Shown here: positions 20,741-27,683 of the stretch, one piece after another
How the letters are laid out: each line of letters begins with the position of its first letter
Numbering within the stretch: position 1 is the stretch's first letter
Source: [Mycobacterium] vasticus
GTDB lineage: Bacteria; Actinomycetota; Actinomycetes; Mycobacteriales; Mycobacteriaceae
Assembly (NCBI RefSeq): GCF_020181595.1
Contig: NZ_CP084028.1
Location: 1,129,893-1,193,892, forward strand
Direction: 5' to 3'
DNA length: 64,000 bases
Notes under the pieces: model-generated
Databases searched by the model: none
What the model saw: the letters and a program-made list of their open reading frames with translations, nothing else
Told to the model about the DNA's origin: nothing
Made by a program: the position numbers and the translations under genes

Positions 20741-20746
20741 TAGGCT
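20741..20746 (+). promoter_or_regulatory. -10 box, leaderless start of psuG
   Basis: TAGGCT lies 6 nt before ATG 20753; no Shine-Dalgarno is present. Confidence 0.55.
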
Positions 20747-20752
20747 GAAGCG

Positions 20753-21652
20753 ATGCGCGTCCACCCCGAAGTCGCCGATGCGCTCGCTGCCGGCCGGGCG
20801 GTGGTCGCGTTGGAGAGCACGATCATCAGTCACGGCCTGCCGCGCCCGGACAATCTGCGCATCGCCCGCGAGATCGAGGAATCGGTGCGCGCCGGCGGAG
20901 CGGTTCCGGCCACCGTCGCGATCATCGACGGCGAGCCGCACATCGGTCTCGATGACGAAGCCCTGCAGCGCATCGCCACCGGTGACACCGTGATCAAAGT
21001 CAGCGTCCGCGAGCTCGCGACGCTGGCCGCCGTGGGCGCCGACGGCGCGACCACCGTGGCCGCGACCGCACACCTGGCTGCGGCGGCCGGAATCACGGTG
21101 TTCGCCACTGGTGGGCTGGGCGGTGTGCACCGCGGCGCGCGGGACAGCTACGACGAGTCCGCGGACCTGACCGTGCTGTCGAGAACCCCGGTGCTGGTGG
21201 TGTGTTCGGGGGTGAAGTCGATTCTGGACATCGGCGCGACGCTGGAGCGCCTCGAGACGCTGTCGGTGGGGGTGATCGGCTACCGCACCGACCGCTTCCC
21301 GGCCTTCTACCTCGCCGACTCCGGTCACCCGCTGGACTGGTGGGTGCAGACCCCCAAGCAGGCCGCCGCGGTGCTGCGGGCACGCGACCGGCTGGGTGCC
21401 GACGGCTACGGGCTGGTACTGGCCAACCCGATCCCCGCCGATGCCGAACTGGACCGCGAACTGCACGACCGGGTGCTGGCCGACGGGCTGGCCGCAGCCG
21501 AGGTGGCCGGGGTGCGCGGCAAGGACGTCACACCGTTCCTGCTCGACCACTTCCACCGGGCCACCCACGGCGCGTCGGTCGCCGCCAATGTCGCACTGGT
21601 GCTGGCCAATGCCCGGCTGGCGGCGGAGGTCGCGGTCGCCTATGCGGCCTGA
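20753..21652 (+). CDS. psuG: Pseudouridine-5'-phosphate glycosidase PsuG
   Basis: PsuG reversibly cleaves pseudouridine 5'-phosphate to uracil and ribose 5-phosphate, allowing salvage of the modified nucleoside from RNA turnover. The 299-residue protein has the family length and the conserved blocks [18 protein letters not shown] (catalytic Glu), [23 protein letters not shown] and [21 protein letters not shown] (catalytic Lys). The usual partner, a PfkB-type pseudouridine kinase (psuK), is not adjacent, so substrate must come from elsewhere or from a distant kinase. The gene is not part of this region in M. tuberculosis and forms, with the next three genes, an accessory block. Confidence 0.95.
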   Translation: MRVHPEVADALAAGRAVVALESTIISHGLPRPDNLRIAREIEESVRAGGAVPATVAIIDGEPHIGLDDEALQRIATGDTVIKVSVRELATLAAVGADGATTVAATAHLAAAAGITVFATGGLGGVHRGARDSYDESADLTVLSRTPVLVVCSGVKSILDIGATLERLETLSVGVIGYRTDRFPAFYLADSGHPLDWWVQTPKQAAAVLRARDRLGADGYGLVLANPIPADAELDRELHDRVLADGLAAAEVAGVRGKDVTPFLLDHFHRATHGASVAANVALVLANARLAAEVAVAYAA

Positions 21653-21676
21653 AGATTTTCGAGTACCGTAGACCGT

Positions 21677-21739
21677 TATAACCGCTGCTCTTACCGGCGC
21701 ATCCCGCTGGTGGGCTACGACTTCTGCGGGAGGCGGTCT
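21677..21739 (+). promoter_or_regulatory. Promoter-like box and leader of the ctaD transcript
   Basis: TATAAC (21677-21682) is a possible -10. The leader contains TCCCGC (21702-21707) complementary to GCGGGA (21726-21731), a 6-bp hairpin that would cover part of the GGGAGG ribosome-binding site (21728-21733) of the 10-codon ORF that starts at 21740. Confidence 0.35.
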
Positions 21740-21772
21740 ATGGCCGACGTGGTGGGTCGGGGCGTCGCGTGA
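21740..21772 (+). CDS. 10-codon upstream ORF overlapping ctaD
   Basis: The ORF reads [10 protein letters not shown], with a good Shine-Dalgarno (GGGAGG, 6 nt before ATG). Its TGA (21770-21772) overlaps the GTG start of ctaD (GTGA). ctaD has no separate Shine-Dalgarno in the short distance available, so its translation probably depends on this ORF. The layout mirrors that of fbiC at 13610-13642, except that this ORF has a leader. Confidence 0.45.
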   Translation: MADVVGRGVA

Positions 21773-23478
21773 GCATCGCGGCCCCTCCGCTCAAAGACCT
21801 ACTGCCGACGCGGCCGTACCCGGCCAGAGTCGGCCCGCGAGGGGCGTTGGCCTACCGGCTCATCACCACCACCGATCACAAACTGATCGGCATCTTGTAC
21901 ATGGTGACCACGTTCGGATTCTTCTTGGTCGGCGGCCTGATGGCGCTGCTGATGCGCACCGAACTGGCCGCACCGGGCATGCAGTTCCTGTCCACTGAGC
22001 AGTACAACCAGCTGTTCACCATGCACGGCACGATCATGCTGCTGCTCTACGCCACGCCTATCGTCTTCGGCTTCGCCAACCTGGTGTTGCCGCTGCAGAT
22101 CGGTGCTCCCGACGTGGCGTTCCCGCGACTCAACGCATTCAGCTACTGGCTGTATCTGTTCGGCGGGCTGATCGTCCTGGCCGGTTTTCTGACGCCGGGC
22201 GGCGCCGCGGACTTCGGCTGGACCGCCTACACGCCGCTGAGCACCGCGGCCCATTCGGCCGGTGCGGGCGGTGACCTGTGGATCATGGGCCTGGTGGTCT
22301 CGGGCCTGGGCACCATCCTGGGCGCGGTCAACATGATCACCACCGTGGTCTGCATGCGCGCCCCCGGGATGACGATGTTCCGGATGCCGATCTTCACCTG
22401 GAACACCCTGATCACCTCGATCATGGTTCTGATCGTCTTCCCGCTGCTGACCGCAGCGCTGCTCGGTCTGGCAGTCGACCGGCACCTGGGCGCACACATC
22501 TACGACGCCTCGAACGGCGGAGTGTTGTTGTGGCAGCACCTGTTCTGGTATTTCGGCCACCCCGAGGTGTATATCGTCGCGTTGCCGTTCTTCGGCATCG
22601 TCACCGAGATCTTCCCGGTGTTCTCCCGCAAGCCCACGTTCGGTTACACCCAGATGGTCTACGCGACGATGAGCATTGCCGGCCTGTCGACGGCGGTGTG
22701 GGCGCACCACATGTTCGCCACCGGCGCTGTGCTGCTGCCGTTCTTCTCGATCTTGAGCTACATGATCGCCATCCCGACCGGCATCAAGTTCTTCAACTGG
22801 ATCGGGACGATGTGGAAGGGCCAGTTGACATTTGAGACGCCGATGCTGTTCTCGGTGGGTTTCGCCGTGACGTTCCTGGCGGGTGGTCTGACCGGGGTGA
22901 TGCTGGCCAGCCCACCGCTGGACTTCCACGTCACCGACAGCTATTTCCTGGTGGCGCACTTCCATTACGTGCTGTTCGGGACGATCGTCTTCGCCACCTA
23001 TGCCGGAATCTACTTCTGGTTCCCGAAGATGACCGGGCGGCTGCTCAACGAGCGGCTGGGCAAGCTGCACTTCTGGCTGACATTCATCGGGTTTCACACC
23101 ACGTTCCTGGTGCAGCACTGGCTGGGCAATACGGGCATGCCGCGCCGCTACGCCGACTACCTGCCGAGCGACGGCTTCTGGGGCTTCAACATCGTCTCCA
23201 CGGTAGGGGCATTCATCCTCGCCACCTCGGTGGTGCCGTTCGTGTGGAACGTATTCCGCAGCTGGCGCTACGGCGAGGTCGTCACGGTCGACGACCCGTG
23301 GGGTTACGGCAACTCGCTGGAATGGGCCACCAGCTGCCCGCCGCCGCGGCACAACTTCACCGAACTGCCCCGGATCCGTTCGGAGCGGCCGGCTTTCGAG
23401 CTGCACTACCCGCATATGGTGCCGCGACTGCGCGCCGAGATACACGTGAGGCATCGTGATGGCTTCCCCACCCAGTGA
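21769..23478 (+). CDS. ctaD: Cytochrome c oxidase (aa3) subunit I, CtaD paralog
   Basis: This is the heme-copper catalytic subunit of the aa3 oxidase, with 569 residues and twelve membrane helices. CuB/heme ligands are intact: HPEVY at 264-268 (His-Tyr crosslink), HH at 313-314 and HFH at 397-399. The C-terminal [32 protein letters not shown] is typical of mycobacterial CtaD. In M. tuberculosis ctaD lies elsewhere (Rv3043c region, beside serB2), so this is probably a second copy. No ctaC, ctaE or qcr genes are nearby, so it would have to replace the main subunit in the shared complex. The GTG start overlaps a short upstream ORF, and the next gene overlaps its 3' end. Confidence 0.93.
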   Translation: MSIAAPPLKDLLPTRPYPARVGPRGALAYRLITTTDHKLIGILYMVTTFGFFLVGGLMALLMRTELAAPGMQFLSTEQYNQLFTMHGTIMLLLYATPIVFGFANLVLPLQIGAPDVAFPRLNAFSYWLYLFGGLIVLAGFLTPGGAADFGWTAYTPLSTAAHSAGAGGDLWIMGLVVSGLGTILGAVNMITTVVCMRAPGMTMFRMPIFTWNTLITSIMVLIVFPLLTAALLGLAVDRHLGAHIYDASNGGVLLWQHLFWYFGHPEVYIVALPFFGIVTEIFPVFSRKPTFGYTQMVYATMSIAGLSTAVWAHHMFATGAVLLPFFSILSYMIAIPTGIKFFNWIGTMWKGQLTFETPMLFSVGFAVTFLAGGLTGVMLASPPLDFHVTDSYFLVAHFHYVLFGTIVFATYAGIYFWFPKMTGRLLNERLGKLHFWLTFIGFHTTFLVQHWLGNTGMPRRYADYLPSDGFWGFNIVSTVGAFILATSVVPFVWNVFRSWRYGEVVTVDDPWGYGNSLEWATSCPPPRHNFTELPRIRSERPAFELHYPHMVPRLRAEIHVRHRDGFPTQ

Positions 23479-23914
23479 CCGGCCACCCCCGCAGCCCAAG
23501 GGCGGAGGCGGGGTGAAGGTGGCATCGGCAGTGATCCGAGTGTCGAACCTGGGCCGCTCGCTCCGGTACTACTGCGATGTTTTCGGGTTCCGGGTCACGC
23601 TTCGGGAAAGCGACGTGGCCCTACTGCTGTCGCCGAGTGGGTTTCAGCTCTACCTGAACTCCATCGATCCGTCCCGACGACATGATCGCGGGACCATCGG
23701 GGTCGAATTCCTGATGTGGGCCACCGACAGTCGAGAAGAACTGGAGGCGATCGAGCAACGCCTGCGCGAGCACGACCCCGCGGTATTCATCCACGTCGAC
23801 AGCGGTGTGACGTTCGTGGAGGGCTGCGATCCGGATCGGACTCGGGTCGTCGTCGCCTATCCCAGTCCCGATCACCTGCCGCGGCAGATCGTCGCCCCTG
23901 CGCTGCGCGGCTGA
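23459..23914 (+). CDS. VOC-superfamily (glyoxalase/bleomycin-resistance fold) protein
   Basis: After a Pro-rich N-terminus of about 20 residues, this 151-residue protein has one vicinal-oxygen-chelate domain ([48 protein letters not shown]...GVEFLMW...). The first metal-binding position, usually His, appears to be Ile or Arg, so it may be a ligand-binding rather than a metal-dependent member. ATG 23459 is taken as the start because GAGG lies 7 nt upstream; GTG 23456 is an alternative. It overlaps the ctaD 3' end by 20 nt and so is in its operon. No substrate can be named. Confidence 0.8.
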   Translation: MASPPSDRPPPQPKGGGGVKVASAVIRVSNLGRSLRYYCDVFGFRVTLRESDVALLLSPSGFQLYLNSIDPSRRHDRGTIGVEFLMWATDSREELEAIEQRLREHDPAVFIHVDSGVTFVEGCDPDRTRVVVAYPSPDHLPRQIVAPALRG

Positions 23915-23924
23915 TCGGCGCCGG

Positions 23925-24605
23925 TCAGTTGCCGGCGAACCTGGCGATGCACATCTCCGGCTCGGCAAACGGCTCCAGCGTGGCGTCGGCCCCGCTGCCG
24001 TTCAGCAGTCCGCGCAACAGGCCCAGGTGCATGCCGCAGCTGACCTCCGGGTGGGTGCGCGCCAGGTCGCGAACCGGGCATGCGTACAGCCGGATGGTGC
24101 ATTGGGTCGGGCCGTCGCCGTCGGTGTTCTCGATCAGTTCGGGGCCGAAGCCCATGCGCTCGAAGATCCCGGCGATCTGGTCGGCGGCGTCCTCGGTACC
24201 GCCGTGCGCGCCTGGCTCGTCTGGATCATCATCGCTGGACAGGATCCGCTCGGCCCAGCGCCGGCCGGCCCGCTCGGCGCGTTCCCGGCGTTCGGCGACG
24301 GTGTCGCCGAGCTCCATCGCGAGGACCTCCGCGAGGCTGCGGTAGTCCAGACGGTCGCGCACGGCGACGTATCCGGTGCGGGGGCGCCCGACGCCGTCGC
24401 GCTTGATCCGGGTCCGCGCGACCGAGCCGTCTTCGCACAGCGCGTCGAGATGGAACCGCACGGTGGTGATGTGCAGGCCCATCTGGTCGGCGATCTCGCT
24501 GGCGTCGACGGGGCCGTCGGCCTCGCCGACCAGCCGCATCACCCGTTCGCGCTGCTGGTTACGGGGCAGTCGCCGGCTGCGCATCCCACGTCGCTGGTCT
24601 TGCAT
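23925..24605 (-). CDS. Winged-helix regulator with C-terminal Cys cluster (SufR/ArsR-like)
   Basis: This 226-residue protein has an N-terminal winged HTH (QQRERVMRLVGEADGPVDASEIADQMGLHITTVRFHLDALCEDGSVAR, about residues 15-65). Its C-terminal domain carries Cys residues in CTIRLYACPVRDLARTHPEVSC, continuing through CGMHLGLLRGLL to a final CIARF. The arrangement resembles the ligand set of Fe-S-binding SufR-type regulators, so a redox, NO or iron-sulfur sensor is plausible; this is an inference. ATG 24605 is chosen because GAGGAGG ends 7-8 nt upstream. It converges with the ctaD-VOC operon and may control it. Confidence 0.82.
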   Translation of the reverse strand: MQDQRRGMRSRRLPRNQQRERVMRLVGEADGPVDASEIADQMGLHITTVRFHLDALCEDGSVARTRIKRDGVGRPRTGYVAVRDRLDYRSLAEVLAMELGDTVAERRERAERAGRRWAERILSSDDDPDEPGAHGGTEDAADQIAGIFERMGFGPELIENTDGDGPTQCTIRLYACPVRDLARTHPEVSCGMHLGLLRGLLNGSGADATLEPFAEPEMCIARFAGN

Positions 24606-24729
24606 CGCCGCACCTCCTCGCCCTGTATCCGTCAAAATTAATGGCCGATATCCGTTTGCGCCAGCCCTGAAAATTCTCGGGGCCGTTGTTCAGTTGGATG
24701 TGCCCCGACCTCCTGGGACGCCCACCCGG

Positions 24730-24735
24730 TAACGT
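24730..24735 (+). promoter_or_regulatory. -10 box, leaderless start of fadD36
   Basis: TAACGT lies 7 nt before GTG 24743. Confidence 0.6.
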
Positions 24736-24742
24736 CGCTCGG

Positions 24743-26149
24743 GTGCTGCTGTCTTCGCTGGTCTCCGCCGCCGACGATATCGCCGACGCGGTGCGTGTTC
24801 AGGACACTGTACTTAGTAGAGGTGAACTGATCGCCTCGGCGGCTTCGGTGTCGTCCGATCTCGGGGGCGCTCGGCGCGTCGCGGTGCTGGCCAGCCCCTC
24901 CGTATCGACCGTGCTGGCCGTCACGGGCTGCCTGTTGGCCGGGATTCCGGTGGTGCCGGTTCCAGCCGACGTCGGCGCGGCCGAACGCGAGCACATCGTG
25001 ACGGACTCCGGTGCGCAGGCCTGGCTGGGGGAGCGGCCCGACGACCTCGCCGGGCTGCCGCATGTGCCGGTGCGCCGGGGTGGCGAAGGGTCCTCGAGCT
25101 TCACTGAACCAGCGGGTTCACAAGACGACACCGCACTGATCATCTACACCTCCGGTACCACCGGTCCGCCCAAGGGCGTCCTGTTGAGCCGGCGGGCGCT
25201 GGCTGCCGACTTGGATGCGCTGGCCGAGGCCTGGCAGTGGGCCGCCGACGACGTGCTGGTTCACGGCCTGCCGCTGTATCACGTACATGGTTTGGTGCTG
25301 GGACTGCTGGGGTCGCTGCGCGTCGGAAACCGCTTCGTGCACACCGGCAAACCCACCCCGGCGGCCTACGCCGCGGCCGGGGGTTCGATGTACTTCGGGG
25401 TGCCCACCGTGTGGTCGCGGGTGGTGGCCGACACCGCCGCCGCCGAGGCGCTGCGGCCGGCACGGCTGCTGGTGTCGGGCAGTGCGGCGCTGCCGGTTCC
25501 GGTTTTCGACCGGATCGTTGGGCTCACCGGCCACGCGCCCATCGAGCGGTATGGCAGCACCGAATCGCTGATCACGGTGAGTACCAGGGTCGACGGTGAG
25601 CGGCGGCCCGGCTGGGTGGGCCTGCCGCTGCGCGGTGTGCGGACCCGGTTGGTCGACGAGGACGGCGAATCGGTTCAGCACGACGGAGCCACCATCGGTC
25701 GCCTGATGGTGCAGAGCCCGACCCTGTTCGACGGCTATCTGGGCCGCCCGGATGCCACCGCAGACGCCTTCGACGCCGACGGCTGGTACCGGACCGGCGA
25801 TGTTGCGGTGATCGACGCCGACGGGATGCACCGCATCGTCGGACGCGAATCGGTCGATCTGATCAAGACCGGCGGCTTCCGGGTCGGCGCCGGCGAGATC
25901 GAGACCGCGTTGCTGGGTCATCCCGGGGTGGCCGAGGTGGCGGTCGTCGGACTGCCCGACGAGGACCTGGGGCAGCGCATCGTGGCATTCGTTGTCGCCT
26001 CGCCGGACGGCGGCGCCCGGCCAGAGGAGCTGATCGATTATGTGGCGCAGCAGCTTTCGGTGCACAAGCGGCCGCGTGAGGTGCGGATCGTGGACGCGCT
26101 GCCGCGCAACGCGATGGGAAAGGTCCTCAAGAAGGCCTTACTGACGTAG
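24743..26149 (+). CDS. fadD36: Fatty-acyl-CoA/AMP ligase FadD36
   Basis: This ANL-superfamily adenylate-forming enzyme activates a carboxylic acid as acyl-AMP and then acyl-CoA. The 468-residue protein carries IIYTSGTTGPPKGVL (P-loop, near 131-145), YGSTESLITVS (A5), GWYRTGDVAVIDADG (A7) and the C-terminal PRNAMGKVLKKALL lysine motif (A10). It closely matches my memory of M. tuberculosis FadD36 (Rv1193). GTG 24743 is chosen from the leaderless box, dropping a longer in-frame extension to 24686. The preferred acid is not evident. The TAG stop is also the first half of the -10 box of the next gene. Confidence 0.93.
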   Translation: MLLSSLVSAADDIADAVRVQDTVLSRGELIASAASVSSDLGGARRVAVLASPSVSTVLAVTGCLLAGIPVVPVPADVGAAEREHIVTDSGAQAWLGERPDDLAGLPHVPVRRGGEGSSSFTEPAGSQDDTALIIYTSGTTGPPKGVLLSRRALAADLDALAEAWQWAADDVLVHGLPLYHVHGLVLGLLGSLRVGNRFVHTGKPTPAAYAAAGGSMYFGVPTVWSRVVADTAAAEALRPARLLVSGSAALPVPVFDRIVGLTGHAPIERYGSTESLITVSTRVDGERRPGWVGLPLRGVRTRLVDEDGESVQHDGATIGRLMVQSPTLFDGYLGRPDATADAFDADGWYRTGDVAVIDADGMHRIVGRESVDLIKTGGFRVGAGEIETALLGHPGVAEVAVVGLPDEDLGQRIVAFVVASPDGGARPEELIDYVAQQLSVHKRPREVRIVDALPRNAMGKVLKKALLT

Positions 26150-26152
26150 TCT
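26147..26152 (+). promoter_or_regulatory. -10 box built on the fadD36 stop codon
   Basis: TAGTCT begins with the fadD36 TAG stop and lies 7 nt before ATG 26160, so the lipoprotein transcript would be leaderless. Confidence 0.55.
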
Positions 26153-26159
26153 CGCGCTC

Positions 26160-26447
26160 ATGACGCGAATCAGCCTCGCCGTACTCACCGTCCTCGCCGG
26201 CGCTGCGCTGGCGCTCGCCGGCTGCTCGACGGTGGAGCAGCTCACCAACAAGGGCGGCGACACCACCTGCGGGGAGTTCAACGCCATGGACGACGCCAAG
26301 CAGCGTTCCGCGGTCTCCAAGATGCTCAAGGACCGCGACGGCAATGAGCCGTCCAACATCGAACTGTCGGCGACCCGGATGGCGGCCAGCGCGTTCTGCA
26401 AGACCATCGGCAAGGACAGCAGCAAGATCCGCGAAGCGATGCTGTAG
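26160..26447 (+). CDS. Small lipoprotein of unknown function
   Basis: This 95-residue protein has a type II signal peptide ending in LALAGC (lipid-modified Cys at residue 22) and a mature domain of about 73 residues with two further Cys (TTCGEF and AFCKTI) that could form a disulfide. The segment TTCGEFNAMDDAKQRSAVSKMLKDRDG is typical of a family of small actinobacterial lipoproteins of unknown role. It is transcribed in the same direction as fadD36 with its own leaderless promoter, and converges on the TetR gene 4 nt downstream of its stop. Confidence 0.85.
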   Translation: MTRISLAVLTVLAGAALALAGCSTVEQLTNKGGDTTCGEFNAMDDAKQRSAVSKMLKDRDGNEPSNIELSATRMAASAFCKTIGKDSSKIREAML

Positions 26448-26451
26448 CAGC

Positions 26452-27129
26452 TCAGCAGTGGTTGCGGCAGGGGCCCGCCGGCTCCCAGTGCCGCATCGCG
26501 GCCTCGACGCCGTCGTCATCGAGGGCGGGCACCGGCAGCGGAGCCTGGTCACCGCGGTTGCGCATGCCGTCGAGCAGCAGGGCCACATAGCGGCGCCACA
26601 GCTGGGCGTCGATGTGACCGGCGAACTCGCTGACCGTTCCGGACAGCAGCCCGAAGATCGGCATGTCGGTGCTCGACAGCCCGGGTCGGAGGTGGCCGTC
26701 GGCGCAGGCGCGTTCGACGAGCTGCTTGAGCAGCGGGACGAGCCGGTCCTGCACGGCCGACACCCGGTTGCCCCCGTATCCCCTGCTGAAGGCGATCTCC
26801 CGCAGGCCGCGGTCGGTGGCGGTGATCTCACACATCTGCTCGACGTAGGTTGCGAACCCCTGCCAAGAATCTTCGTGTTGCAGAGCTGATTCCGCCAGAT
26901 CCGCCAGTTGGTTCATGCCGTCTTCGAAGATCGCCTCCAGCAACTCTTCCTTGCTGGCGAACCTGCGATAGACGGTTCCCACGCCCACGCCCGCATGGTG
27001 TGCGACATCGTTGAGGTTGGGTTCGAGGCCCTTGTCGGCGAACAGTTCGCGGGCCGCTTCCAGGACGCGGGCCCTATTGCGCTCGGCGTCCTTGCGCAAC
27101 GGGCGCTCGGTGGCCTCACTCACACTCAC
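26452..27129 (-). CDS. TetR-family regulator divergent from mmpS-mmpL
   Basis: This 225-residue TetR protein has the N-terminal HTH in NRARVLEAARELFADKGLEPNLNDVAHHAGVGVGTVYRRFASKEELLEAIF (about residues 17-67) and a C-terminal ligand-binding domain. GTG 27129 has a leaderless -10 box and starts VSVSEATERPLRKDAERNRARV; an upstream in-frame ATG (27174) would extend into the intergenic promoter. It is divergent from mmpS-mmpL, the usual arrangement for a local repressor of the exporter. The effector is unknown; by analogy with other MmpS/MmpL systems it may sense a lipid or drug. Confidence 0.9.
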   Translation of the reverse strand: MSVSEATERPLRKDAERNRARVLEAARELFADKGLEPNLNDVAHHAGVGVGTVYRRFASKEELLEAIFEDGMNQLADLAESALQHEDSWQGFATYVEQMCEITATDRGLREIAFSRGYGGNRVSAVQDRLVPLLKQLVERACADGHLRPGLSSTDMPIFGLLSGTVSEFAGHIDAQLWRRYVALLLDGMRNRGDQAPLPVPALDDDGVEAAMRHWEPAGPCRNHC

Positions 27130-27136
27130 CCACCCT

Positions 27137-27142
27137 AATGTA
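27137..27142 (-). promoter_or_regulatory. -10 box, leaderless start of the TetR gene
   Basis: On the minus strand TACATT is followed by 7 nt and GTG 27129. Confidence 0.6.
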
Positions 27143-27164
27143 ATGCGAACAACAAGAAACCGGA

Positions 27165-27198
27165 TTGACTTCATCCACTTAAATAATTAGCTTAGCTA
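27165..27198 (+). promoter_or_regulatory. mmpS promoter with candidate TetR operator
   Basis: TTGACT (27165-27170), a 17-nt AT-rich spacer and TAGCTT (27188-27193) form a good housekeeping promoter. TAGCT-T-AGCTA (27188-27198) is an 11-bp palindrome covering the -10, a likely repressor site. Confidence 0.55.
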
Positions 27199-27257
27199 CC
27201 TGGAACCTCGGGCGCGGCCGATGCTCGGCGGTGACGAAGACGACGGGGAAGGTGGCC

Positions 27258-27683
27258 ATGAAAGGGCTGATCGGACGGGTGTGGCTACCTGCCCTGATTG
27301 TGATCGCGGTCGCAGCGGGTGCCGTCTCCGTCTCGCAACTGCGGACGGTGTTCGGCTCGAATCCGGTGGTGGTGACCGATCTGTCCTCGGACAACGCCGA
27401 GGACTTCAACCCCAAGTTCGTGACCTACGAGATCTTCGGCACCGGCAGCACCGCCGTGATCAACTACATGGATCTCGAGGGCCGGCCGCAACGCGTCGCG
27501 GACGTGCCGCTGCCGTGGACGCTGACCCTGCAGACCACCCTGCCCTCGGTGATGCCCAACATCCTCGCCCAGGGCGACGGCGACCAGATCGGCTGCCGGG
27601 TCACCGTCGATGACGAAATCAAGCAGGAGCGCACCGCCACCGGCCTCAACGCCGAGACCTACTGCTTTGTGAAGGCAGCATGA
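27258..27683 (+). CDS. MmpS-family membrane protein
   Basis: MmpS proteins are small single-span accessory factors for MmpL transporters. The 141-residue form starting at ATG 27258 matches the MmpS4/MmpS5 length: one N-terminal helix ([18 protein letters not shown]) and a periplasmic domain with [60 protein letters not shown] and [10 protein letters not shown], the two Cys probably disulfide-bonded. GGAAGG lies 6 nt before this ATG; GTG 27231 would add nine residues and is the alternative. The stop overlaps mmpL (ATGA). It is most similar to MmpS5/MmpS4. Confidence 0.92.
   Translation: MKGLIGRVWLPALIVIAVAAGAVSVSQLRTVFGSNPVVVTDLSSDNAEDFNPKFVTYEIFGTGSTAVINYMDLEGRPQRVADVPLPWTLTLQTTLPSVMPNILAQGDGDQIGCRVTVDDEIKQERTATGLNAETYCFVKAA

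Noticed and set aside
23456..23458. GTG start for the VOC protein
   Set aside because: It is directly followed by ATG 23459 with better ribosome-binding-site spacing; the difference is one residue.
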